The notes beneath the pieces are model-generated. The model saw only the letters and a program-made list of their open reading frames with translations, was not told the origin of the DNA and searched no databases. Below, piece after piece: positions 1 through 6,342 of a DNA stretch of 13,323 bases. Position 1 is the stretch's first letter, and every line of letters starts with the position of its first letter. The translations under genes were made by a program, and so were the position numbers. This DNA comes from Pleurotus djamor (Eukaryota > Basidiomycota > Agaricomycetes > Agaricales > Pleurotaceae): positions 1 to 13,323 of the forward strand of contig JAPEVF010001148.1 of assembly GCA_029747585.1 (NCBI GenBank), in the 5' to 3' direction.

Positions 1-126
1 CAGGGGAAGGTACGAAGGAGTGTCGGCTGGTGTCCAAATGGGGAAGTGCCAGCAGACTGGGGCTGGAGTCTGCTGGGAGACAGGGGAAAGGGGTTGGGTA
101 AGGGAGAAATAGATGGTCCCCTTACA
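1..126 (-). repeat. 3' LTR of the chromovirus, partial
   Basis: Positions 11-126 match 5962-6077 without a difference. Just before this, the left copy reads caggggaagg where the right copy has one more A (5951-5961). The two LTRs therefore differ by at least one single-base indel in a purine run. The rest of this LTR lies off the left edge. Confidence 0.93.
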
Positions 127-139
127 TCACCCCCCCCTT
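127..139 (-). promoter_or_regulatory. polypurine tract for plus-strand priming
   Basis: The minus strand reads AAGGGGGGGGTGA immediately before the 3' LTR start TGTAAGG. It overlaps the last bases of the pol stop region. Position and purine content are as expected for the RNase H-resistant plus-strand primer. Confidence 0.85.
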
Positions 140-945
140 CAAGGCGCGGCGTCTCGACGTGCTGGCTCGTGCTTGCGTCTCCAAGAGCGTACAGCGTTGG
201 ATAGACCGGGGGTGTCGGCGATGACCTCGAAGAGAGTAGCGCAGATGGCATCTGGGTACTTACGATGGAATGCCTCAATACATTCCTGCGCGTTCTCCAC
301 GTTCTTCCTCGGCTCCCAACTCTGATCCTCGACACCATAGCCCTTCCACTTGACCAAATATTCCAGTCGGTTATACCGCCGCCGGCTGTCCAAGATCTCT
401 TCGACCTCAAACTCCTTCGCACCGTCAACCAGGACAGGTTCAGGGGGAGGAGGTGGTCGACGACCTTCAATCGGATCCTCGTTCCATGGCGAAAGCTTGA
501 CGGTGGGGAAGACGGGGTGTAGCCGAGAGAGGGAACGGGGGAGCTGTAATCGGTACGCCGACTTACCAACCTTGGCTAGGACCTTATAAGGGCCAAGTCG
601 CTGAGCAGCCAGCTTCTTCGACGCACGCTGTAGGTTGATGTCGTTTGCGTCAAGCCAGACCTTCTCACCAACCTTGTACTCCGGAGCAGGTACACGTCGG
701 CGATCATACCACCGCTTCATGTCGTCTCGTGCCTTTTCCAGCGCAGACTTCGCCTCGTCTACCGCTGAGTTCATGCGAGACACAAACTCGTTGGCCGATT
801 CAATGCGAGACGATGCTCTCGTCGGCTCGAAGCCCATACGAGGGTGTCTGCCGGTGTCTAGGAGGAAAGGGGACTGCTGGGTAGCGGAGTGGACATGATT
901 GTTGTAAGCAAACTCGGCGAGAGGTAGTAGACGTGCCCAATCATT
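139..945 (-). CDS. pol: Pol: integrase C-terminus (GPY/F module) and chromodomain
   Basis: The end of the integrase, in the same frame as the rest of pol but separated from it by TAG at 948-946. It begins with the conserved LLPLAEFAYNN block. The segment from the ATG at 837 is 232 aa. By those numbers the GPY module is at 81-118 (LGPYKV...LHPVFPTVKLSPW) and the chromodomain is about 142-196 (FEVEEILDSRR...YLVKWKGY...SWEP). Aligned on HP1, the three aromatic-cage positions are Phe143, Trp164 and Tyr167, all aromatic. The domain could therefore bind methylated histone H3 tails and steer integration to heterochromatin. It ends with TGA at 141-139, directly before the polypurine tract. An independent start at 837 is possible but not expected. 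Confidence 0.92.
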   Translation of the reverse strand, partial: NDWARLLPLAEFAYNNHVHSATQQSPFLLDTGRHPRMGFEPTRASSRIESANEFVSRMNSAVDEAKSALEKARDDMKRWYDRRRVPAPEYKVGEKVWLDANDINLQRASKKLAAQRLGPYKVLAKVGKSAYRLQLPRSLSRLHPVFPTVKLSPWNEDPIEGRRPPPPPEPVLVDGAKEFEVEEILDSRRRYNRLEYLVKWKGYGVEDQSWEPRKNVENAQECIEAFHRKYPDAICATLFEVIADTPGLSNAVRSWRRKHEPARRDAAP

Positions 946-3648
946 CTACCGTTCGTTGGAGAAGGTGCGGAGGTAGAGTTCCAGCTCCTGGTTGCAGCGT
1001 TCGGTCTGTCCATCGGTCTGAGGGTGGTAAGCTGTCGAGTTCGCTAGCTTGATGTCCAAGAGACGGTAGATCTCGCGAGTGAACTCGGCGACAAATTGCG
1101 TACCTCGGTCAGAGAGGACCAACGAAGGCAGACCGTGGAGTTTCCAGACGTGTTGGAGGTACAGGTTGGCCGAGCCAAGAGCCGAGATGGTGGTGTGAGT
1201 CGGTATGAAGTGAGCTCGTTTACTTACTGAGTCCACAACATTCATGACGGCGTCGAAACCGTCAGACTCGGGAAGTTCAACGATGAAGTCAACGCTGATC
1301 CGATCCCACCGGCCGTTTGCAACCTCTAGTGGGTTCAGCTCGCCCATAGGTGGTTGCCTCCTCGTCTTCATACGCTGGCAAGTGTCGCAGTGTCGAGTGT
1401 ACGTACCGATGTAGCGGGACATATTTGGCCACCAATAACTCCGAGAGACAAGCTCCAGAGTCTTGAATCGACCAGCATGCCCGGCTACCTTGGTATCGTG
1501 GTGTTGCTCGACGATGCGGCGGCGAAGATCCTTCACGTCCGGCACATACACCTTACCACGGTAGAGGAGAAGTCCCTCAGACAGCTGCCATTCCGCCGAC
1601 TTCAGCGTTTGAGGGGTGCCAGTCCTTGAACGCTTCAGCTGCTCAGCTGCCTTAGCGACTGCATCCTCATACCTTCGATCCCTGATGCCTCGCCGAATGT
1701 CCTCGAGAACCGCTGTCTCCTCCCCCTCTAGAGTGACGCCAGTCGCTCGAACAGCGAAGTACGCCGGTTTGAGGAGGACGAGATCGCGATTGTCGTTCTT
1801 ACCGTCATCGTGATCCGCTCGGCGAGACAGGGCGTCAGGCTTACCCATAGACCAACCTGGACGGTGCCAAAGTGTAAAGTCGAAGCGAGAGAGGTATAGC
1901 GACCACCTTGCTTGACGACAATTCAACTTCTGCGCCTTGGTGAAGTATTCCAGGTTTTTGTGATCCGTCCAGATCTCGAACTCGGGGGTTGCACCTTCGA
2001 GCAGATGTCGCCATTCCTCCAGAGCGCGAATGATCGAGAGCATTTCTTTGTCGTGGATCTCGTAGTTCCGTTCGGCCGGTTGGAGGGATTTGGAGTAGTA
2101 GGCGACTGGATGCCACTTCTCATCGGCTGGGTCGAGCTGCGAGAGAACCGCACCAGTGGCAAAATCAGACGAGTCGGCTTCCACGCGGTAAGCCCTACCT
2201 TCGCGAGGGAGAGCAAGGACCGGTTCGGAGGTGATAGCTAGCTTCAGACGGTCGAATGCAGCTTGCTCCGTCTCGGTCCAACGCCACTCCTTTGCGCTGG
2301 TGAGATCAAACAGGGGCCGGGCTATATGCGAGAAGTCACGGACGAAACGACGGTAGAAGTTGACGAACCCAACGAACGACTGCAGCTCAGTCACGTTTCG
2401 AGGGGCTGGCCACTCACGGACACCAGCGACCTTTGCAGGATCCATCTCTACTTTACCTTCCGACACCATGACACCCAGGTACTCAACCTTGGTCTGCTCA
2501 AACTCGCACTTCTCCGGCCTGAGGTACAGCTTATTCTCCTTGAGGATCTGGAGAACCCGCTTCAGAACGCGACGATGTTCTTCCTGAGTCTTGGTGTAGA
2601 TGAGGATATCGTCGAGGTAGATGATGACGACTCCCTCAGTGATAAGTTCGCGGAAGAGGTCGTTCATCATATTCTGGAACGTAGCCGGCGAGTTGGTGAG
2701 ACCGAAGAACATGACAAGCGGTTCAAAGAGACCGCGGTTGGTACGGAATGCTGCCTTCCACTCGTCGCCTTCCTTAATCCGTACGTTGTTGTACCCCCAG
2801 CGAACATCGAGCTTAGAGAAGTAGCGTGCTCCTTTCAGCTTATCGACAAGTTCGGATATGAGTGGCAGGGGGTAACGGTTCTTGACGGTCAAGGCGTTGA
2901 GTTTGCGATAGTCCTGGACGAGGCAAAGCGAACCGTCTTTCTTCTTGATGAAGAAGACTGGCGAGGCGATAGGGGACTTGGAGGGGCGAATCCGACCAGT
3001 GGCCAGATTCTCCTCGATGAATTCGTCTAGTTCGCGTTGCTCGTTCGGCGAGAGTGGGTAGCATTTGGTGGCAAAAGGCTTGTATTCCTTGACAAGTTCG
3101 ATCGTGTGGTCCCAAGGTCGACGTTCGGGTAGCTCGTCAAAGGATTCCTTGGAGAAGACGGCGTTGAACTCTTTGAAGAAGTTGGCAGGTAGAGAGGCGT
3201 TGCGCGGATCTGGTGGCTTGTTCTTCTGGAACGCCGATGCCAGTCGCTGTGAGATGGTCTCAGTCGCTCGAATCTGTTCCGCTTGGAGAGATCGAGCATA
3301 CTCCGGTGTCGGAGGGGGAACCGCGCAGAAGATCCGATCGCCCTCCAATGGATCGTAATCCTCAGGAGAGTTCTCGCCTTCTGCGCTCTCATCCTCTTCC
3401 TCATCTGCTTCCTCAGTTTCAAGGAGAACAGGCAACGAATCAGAGTGAAGTTCCTCAACCAGGGGGATTGGCCCCATACGACAAGACCGAAGCAGGCGGG
3501 ATCCTCGTTGGCGTACTCGACGCTCGCGACCTACCTCAACCCGACAGGTACGGCAAATCGATGGGCACCGGCTCATCGAGACCTCCTTTGTCACCCAATC
3601 AATCTCAGGGTTATGCTGACGAAGCCAGGTATACCCCAAGATGATGTC
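946..3648 (-). CDS. pol: Pol: reverse transcriptase, RNase H and integrase (zinc and catalytic core), ending at an in-frame TAG
   Basis: Copies element RNA to DNA and inserts it. The residue numbers here count from the TTG at 3639. RT spans about 200-390, with SKLD (Asp278) and YLDD (Asp343-344) as catalytic aspartates, and QDYRKLN and FGLTNSPATFQ as conserved blocks. RNase H spans about 485-605, with acidic residues in VEADSSD, KEML, WTDHKNLEYF and PDALSR. The integrase HHCC finger is about 712-754 (EQHHDTKVAGH...CDTCQ). The DDE core is about 775-890, with Asp784, Asp844 (LSDRGTQF) and a Glu in TERCNQELELYL. The frame stops at TAG 948-946, within a block that normally reads through to WARLLPLAEFAYNN, which follows immediately in the same frame. 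It is in frame with the protease upstream and the chromodomain segment downstream. There is no genuine ATG at its beginning. Confidence 0.93.
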   Translation of the reverse strand, partial: DIILGYTWLRQHNPEIDWVTKEVSMSRCPSICRTCRVEVGRERRVRQRGSRLLRSCRMGPIPLVEELHSDSLPVLLETEEADEEEDESAEGENSPEDYDPLEGDRIFCAVPPPTPEYARSLQAEQIRATETISQRLASAFQKNKPPDPRNASLPANFFKEFNAVFSKESFDELPERRPWDHTIELVKEYKPFATKCYPLSPNEQRELDEFIEENLATGRIRPSKSPIASPVFFIKKKDGSLCLVQDYRKLNALTVKNRYPLPLISELVDKLKGARYFSKLDVRWGYNNVRIKEGDEWKAAFRTNRGLFEPLVMFFGLTNSPATFQNMMNDLFRELITEGVVIIYLDDILIYTKTQEEHRRVLKRVLQILKENKLYLRPEKCEFEQTKVEYLGVMVSEGKVEMDPAKVAGVREWPAPRNVTELQSFVGFVNFYRRFVRDFSHIARPLFDLTSAKEWRWTETEQAAFDRLKLAITSEPVLALPREGRAYRVEADSSDFATGAVLSQLDPADEKWHPVAYYSKSLQPAERNYEIHDKEMLSIIRALEEWRHLLEGATPEFEIWTDHKNLEYFTKAQKLNCRQARWSLYLSRFDFTLWHRPGWSMGKPDALSRRADHDDGKNDNRDLVLLKPAYFAVRATGVTLEGEETAVLEDIRRGIRDRRYEDAVAKAAEQLKRSRTGTPQTLKSAEWQLSEGLLLYRGKVYVPDVKDLRRRIVEQHHDTKVAGHAGRFKTLELVSRSYWWPNMSRYIGTYTRHCDTCQRMKTRRQPPMGELNPLEVANGRWDRISVDFIVELPESDGFDAVMNVVDSVSKRAHFIPTHTTISALGSANLYLQHVWKLHGLPSLVLSDRGTQFVAEFTREIYRLLDIKLANSTAYHPQTDGQTERCNQELELYLRTFSNER

Positions 3649-4185
3649 CTAACGACCAATATTGGTGACCGCGAAGAGAGCTCGTTCGGTATGGTCGCGG
3701 AAGCGCAAGACTAGCTCAACGACTTCGCGAATCATGCCGTTCTCATTCGGGGTACCATCGACATTGAACACTGGGATGGGTGACGAAAGCCTACGACGAG
3801 CGAAACCACATCGATCGGCAAACACAGGGTTCATAAACATCCCCGTGGCACCACAGTCAATGAGGGCTCGGAGATGAGTGACAATCTGCGTTTCCGGGTT
3901 CTGGACGCTAATAGGAAGATCGAGCGACATAGAACTCGGAACGGCAGACAATTGGAAATGGCGGGGAAGGCGTCGCTCCCAGGACGGCCTTTTAGGAATG
4001 GTGGTGGTAGCACGAACTATCGTAGCCGATGCCTTGGAGTCACACAAGAGATGAGCAGAAGAAACATCATCATCATTGCAAGATTCTACGACAAGACACG
4101 AGTAACGATTATTAGACGGCGAGGGCGTGCTGGTCACTCGTCGCGGGGGACAAAATCCTCTTCCTTTTCCTCCTCGGGTGCTTCC
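3649..4185 (-). CDS. pol: Pol aspartic protease region, ending at an in-frame TAG
   Basis: Retropepsin-like protease that would cleave Gag-Pol. The frame opens after a stop at 4188-4186. It has no ATG before the domain (the first start-like codon is GTG at 4137), so expression by -1 frameshifting from gag is likely. The active-site motif LIDCGATG (Asp-Cys-Gly-Ala-Thr) lies at about 3860-3837 and the flap-like region PVFNVDGTPNENG near 3770-3730. The frame runs on as FAVTNIGR and is stopped by TAG at 3651-3649. It then resumes in the same frame as DIILGYTWLRQHNPEIDW, the conserved link to RT in this family. The TAG sits at a position usually occupied by Gln or a similar residue. Function is clear; expression past the TAG is not. 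Confidence 0.85.
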   Translation of the reverse strand, partial: GSTRGGKGRGFCPPRRVTSTPSPSNNRYSCLVVESCNDDDVSSAHLLCDSKASATIVRATTTIPKRPSWERRLPRHFQLSAVPSSMSLDLPISVQNPETQIVTHLRALIDCGATGMFMNPVFADRCGFARRRLSSPIPVFNVDGTPNENGMIREVVELVLRFRDHTERALFAVTNIGR

Positions 4186-4521
4186 TCAACCTCTTCAACA
4201 CGAGAGATCGAAGCGGTTGAGTCTTCGACGTCAGCGGCGGCTAAGATTGACTCAGCTAGCTCAAGTTTCTCTTCGCCGGTGAGGAAGCGAACATCGAAGC
4301 TGCGGGGGCACTGTGCGGCGAGATGGGATGGATCGCCGCAACGGAAGCATGCGCGAGAAGGGACCGATCGTCTTGCTTTTGCCCGATCGACATCCATAGG
4401 GACGCCAGGCGGGAGTGGTTTGGGTTCTGGGAGACGAGAGACGATCGGGGCGGGAGCGGGTGGACGAGAAAGAAGTCTGGGTTGGCGCCAGTCCGGTGGA
4501 GGGAGAGACTGACGGGGGGGG
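4134..4521 (-). CDS. gag: Gag nucleocapsid part with CCHC zinc knuckle (continuation of gag after frame change)
   Basis: The frame is open from 4760, but coding support begins at the C8 run (4514-4521), where it continues the proline-rich linker of the upstream gag frame. It contains one zinc knuckle, CFRCGDPSHLAAQC, at about 4349-4308 with C-X2-C-X4-H-X4-C spacing. This binds element RNA during packaging. An acidic Glu-rich tail follows and the ORF ends with TGA at 4136-4134. It overlaps the pol frame for about 50 nt (4185-4134), with pol in the -1 register. There is no start codon of its own, so it can only be made as part of Gag. Confidence 0.85.
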
Positions 4522-5427
4522 AAGAGGGGCTGCTGCAGGAGGGGGGCGAGGGTGACTACGTAGTTGCAACGCCAAAGTGGTGGCGTTGAAGGACTGGTTG
4601 GCAATCTGGTTTCTGGCGTATTTAGCAGCAGCCTTATACCAGCCCTTGTAGTCGTCCATGGCAGGGCAGTCGACCGACTGCGCGACATGGTTTTGGATGG
4701 TGGTGCTAAGTCCCTTGCGGAACTTGAGTGCGATGAGAGGACCGTCCTTGTAACCGGCAATGTCGATCAAGTCGACGAAAGAGTCATAGTACTCTTGGTA
4801 GGAGCGCGAGCCTTGGTGGTAGAGATTGGACTCGAGTCTCAACCGAGCCTTCTCATCTTCGAGTTCTGGAAGGAAACGGGCACGGAAGTCGGTTTCGAAT
4901 TCCTTCCAGTTGGCGTAGTATGGCTGACGTGGCGACCGGGAGTACTGGTGGAAGAACTCCCTTGCTCGACCCTTCTGGAACCACGAGAGGGTCCAGGCAA
5001 TCTTGGTCTGTTTGCTGGGGAAGTCCTGTGGTCGGACGGCAATGTAGAGCTTCACCGCGTCGAGGAACGGATGACCATTTTCGCGAGAACCGTCGAAGAT
5101 TGGCGGATCAGCAGGACGGAGACGGGACGAGGAGGATACAGACACCGGGGCATGCATAGAAGCAGCGACTCCAGGCGCTGAGGGATCGCTGGCAGAGGTG
5201 ATGTTGGTGGTTGGGTCGGCCATGGCAGGAGCGGGTGAGGAGGAGAGCAGGAGACGTTGGAGCATTGCCTTCATGTCTGCAATGTCGTCCTGAGTCCTTT
5301 CCACGGTCTCGCGTAGCTGCGCAAAGTCGGGGTTGTAGGAGAGTGGAAGAGACGTATCGATCGGCTGGTTCAGCGCGGCGGTGCCAGCGGGAGGTCCAGA
5401 CGGATCGACATTCGTATCCATGGTCAT
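4261..5427 (-). CDS. gag: Gag capsid protein, N-terminal and capsid part (frame 1 of a broken gag)
   Basis: Structural capsid protein of the retrotransposon. The ATG at 5427 follows a 120-nt leader after the LTR. Residues 36-62 are heptad-like and probably coiled coil. Residues about 105-245 carry a Retrotrans_gag-type domain, with PPIFDGSRENGHPFLDAV, WTLSWFQKGRAREFF, and the W-K-E-F...F...F segment near 174-186. Homology stops at about residue 303 (near 4521). There a run of eight C on the coding strand changes the frame, and the true continuation (proline-rich linker and CCHC knuckle) is in another frame. The last roughly 85 residues of this ORF, rich in Arg, Pro and Thr, are therefore out of frame. 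Retrotransposon Gag is highly likely; whether the break is biological or a base-calling error is open. Confidence 0.88.
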   Translation of the reverse strand: MTMDTNVDPSGPPAGTAALNQPIDTSLPLSYNPDFAQLRETVERTQDDIADMKAMLQRLLLSSSPAPAMADPTTNITSASDPSAPGVAASMHAPVSVSSSSRLRPADPPIFDGSRENGHPFLDAVKLYIAVRPQDFPSKQTKIAWTLSWFQKGRAREFFHQYSRSPRQPYYANWKEFETDFRARFLPELEDEKARLRLESNLYHQGSRSYQEYYDSFVDLIDIAGYKDGPLIALKFRKGLSTTIQNHVAQSVDCPAMDDYKGWYKAAAKYARNQIANQSFNATTLALQLRSHPRPPPAAAPLPPPSVSPSTGLAPTQTSFSSTRSRPDRLSSPRTQTTPAWRPYGCRSGKSKTIGPFSRMLPLRRSIPSRRTVPPQLRCSLPHRRRET

Positions 5428-5530
5428 ACCGAGCAGGGGAGGGGGGACAAGAGGGAAAGTGTCGAGCGAACGTGAACGCGACGATCGATTTCGGCGGTTT
5501 CTGAGTTGGCCGAACAGCTCCAGTGCTCGT

Positions 5531-5547
5531 GGGAGAGAGTATTCTTC
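5531..5547 (-). promoter_or_regulatory. primer-binding region, possibly self-priming (Tf1/sushi type)
   Basis: The sequence just inside the 5' LTR in element direction is GAAGAATACTCTCTCCC. It does not resemble the initiator-tRNA-Met primer site (TGGTATCAGAG type) common in plant chromoviruses. Nine bases of it (GAATACTCT, minus 5544-5536) are exactly complementary to AGAGTATTC in the element's own LTR transcript strand (minus 5667-5659). In Tf1/sushi elements the RNA 5' end folds back to prime reverse transcription, and this fits that scheme if transcription begins near 5667. The pairing is seen in the sequence; the mechanism is inferred. Confidence 0.45.
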
Positions 5548-5579
5548 TGTAAGGGCAACCTAACGAGTCGCACGCACGA

Positions 5580-5600
5580 CTAGCGAGAGGGAATCCGAAG
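5580..5600. repeat. 21-bp direct repeat in LTR, copy 1
   Basis: The 21-bp sequence beginning ctagcgagagg and ending atccgaag recurs exactly at 5637-5657, offset by 57 bp. The downstream flanks then diverge (tgaatata versus agaatact). The second copy abuts the GAATACTCT segment that matches the primer-binding region. Confidence 0.85.
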
Positions 5601-5636
5601 TGAATATAGAACTACCTAATACAGCAAAGCGCTCAC

Positions 5637-5657
5637 CTAGCGAGAGGGAATCCGAAG
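5637..5657. repeat. 21-bp direct repeat in LTR, copy 2
   Basis: Exact second copy of 5580-5600. See that entry for spacing and flanks. Confidence 0.85.
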
Positions 5658-5742
5658 AGAATACTCTAAGGATCCGTCTCGGTCGGCGCGCGAATGCGTA
5701 TCTACGAGCGTGAGACGATGACTGTACAGTACCAAGCCACAA

Positions 5743-5750
5743 TATAGTCA
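5743..5750 (-). promoter_or_regulatory. possible TATA box of the chromovirus LTR
   Basis: The minus strand reads ACTATATTG here, the best TATA-like match in the LTR. It lies about 80 nt upstream of the segment (5667) proposed as the start of R. Position and function are inferred only; the spacing is long for a TATA-directed start. Confidence 0.25.
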
Positions 5751-5880
5751 CAAGAGCGGAATCAAATACGAGACGGAAGTAAATGAGCAGAGGGAATGTG
5801 ATAAAGTATGAAGGAACAGGGGAAAAGGGAAAAAGGAAAAGGGGAATCCCCAAAAAGGAAAGGGAGGCGAGACTCCTGCG

Positions 5881-6042
5881 TACGAAGGAGTGTCGGCTGG
5901 TGTCCAAATGGGGAAGTGCCAGCAGACTGGGGCTGGAGTCTGCTGGGAGACAGGGGAAAGGTACGAAGGAGTGTCGGCTGGTGTCCAAATGGGGAAGTGC
6001 CAGCAGACTGGGGCTGGAGTCTGCTGGGAGACAGGGGAAAGG
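5881..6042. repeat. 81-bp tandem duplication inside LTR U3
   Basis: Two adjacent identical 81-bp units, 5881-5961 and 5962-6042, each starting tacgaaggag and ending caggggaaagg. In the left LTR the second unit occurs at 11-91 and is preceded by the end of another unit (1-10), so the duplication predates this insertion. It lies in the promoter-proximal U3 part of the LTR, where tandem repeats often act as enhancer-like modules; that role is inference. Confidence 0.95.
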
Positions 6043-6072
6043 GGTTGGGTAAGGGAGAAATAGATGGTCCCC

Positions 6073-6342
6073 TTACAGATGCTCCAATTTCATGCCAGCA
6101 AAAAGAATCCGAAGGGGGTCCGGCAGTATCACATTATTGATGAGGGTATATGCATCGAATTCATCTTCACAGCGGTCGATCCACGCATTAACCGTAGGTC
6201 CATCCAAGGGTGTCCCAGTGATACCACTAAGCGTAGGGATATCACAGCGAGGAAACGTTCTGCGAGGCGTGGCAGGGGAAGGTGCCAAGGGCGTGGGCGT
6301 TGGAGCTGAGGAGGGACCTGCGTTCGTGTCTTCTATTGCCAT
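6073..6342 (-). pseudogene. Gag-like N-terminal fragment of a second retroelement, cut by the chromovirus insertion
   Basis: The ORF reads from the ATG at 6342; the frame is open further upstream, so the start is uncertain. It has a Pro/Ser/Thr-rich N-terminus, then PTLSGITGTPLDG and NAWIDRCEDEFDAYTLIN. This resembles the start of a retrotransposon Gag domain (W and F/Y spacing, charged helix) but is not a firm family assignment. The last native codon is CAT (His). The next codon is C plus TG of the LTR, followed by TAA from the LTR start, so the stop is supplied by the inserted element. The remainder of this gene should lie to the left of the window. It could instead be a host hypothetical protein; the Gag reading is favoured by the LTR-like terminus upstream at 6757. 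Confidence 0.5.

Larger units (their letters stand above)
1..6077 (-). mobile_element. Ty3/gypsy chromodomain LTR retrotransposon (chromovirus), 3' LTR truncated by window edge
   Basis: An LTR retrotransposon of the Metaviridae chromovirus group, read on the minus strand. The right-hand copy (5548-6077) is the 5' LTR. The visible right part of the 3' LTR is at 1-126. The internal region (127-5547) is about 5.4 kb, so the whole element should be about 6.5 kb. Domain order is Gag with CCHC knuckle, aspartic protease, RT, RNase H, integrase and C-terminal chromodomain. RT-RH before integrase is the Ty3/gypsy order, and the chromodomain places it among chromoviruses. A polypurine tract abuts the 3' LTR. 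The two LTRs are identical over the 116 bp that align without gaps, which argues for a recent insertion. Three coding breaks (gag frame change, two pol TAG codons) suggest that this copy is not autonomous as sequenced. The left target-site duplication lies outside the window; the expected right flank is GATGC at 6078-6082. Confidence 0.95.
5548..6077 (-). repeat. 5' LTR of the chromovirus, 530 bp
   Basis: On the plus strand it starts TGTAAGGGCAACC and ends GGTCCCCTTACA, giving perfect TGTAAGGG/CCCTTACA terminal inverted repeats with the standard TG...CA ends. The right boundary is fixed by the point where the left and right LTR copies stop matching (126 and 6077). The left boundary is inferred from the inverted terminus only, because the matching part of the 3' LTR is outside the window. 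It holds an 81-bp tandem duplication in U3 (5881-6042) and a 21-bp direct repeat (5580-5600 and 5637-5657) nearer the U5 end. Open frames inside it are not coding. Confidence 0.9.

Noticed and set aside
2263..3030. 255-aa plus-strand open frame
   Set aside because: It lies antisense to RT, whose motifs are unmistakable on the minus strand. The plus-strand protein has no recognisable domain.
946..3651. Nuclear code with TAG read as Gln
   Set aside because: F-box gene 2 ends at TAG exactly where its paralog gene 3 ends at TAA, so TAG works as a stop here. Damage or readthrough limited to the element is more likely.
3829..4512. 212-aa plus-strand frame rich in Ser, Arg and Gly
   Set aside because: Shadow of protease and Gag linker on the opposite strand. 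Low-complexity composition explains its openness.
5560..5988. 142-aa minus-strand frame inside the LTR
   Set aside because: Its repeated DTSRHSFV segment comes from the 81-bp tandem repeat. LTRs are not coding, and there is no conserved motif.
5881..6042. CRISPR-like direct repeats
   Set aside because: There are only two units, in tandem without spacers, in a eukaryotic LTR.
5783..6140. Two plus-strand frames with internal repeats across the LTR
   Set aside because: The repeats are the 81-bp DNA duplication translated in different frames. Both frames also cross the LTR boundary.
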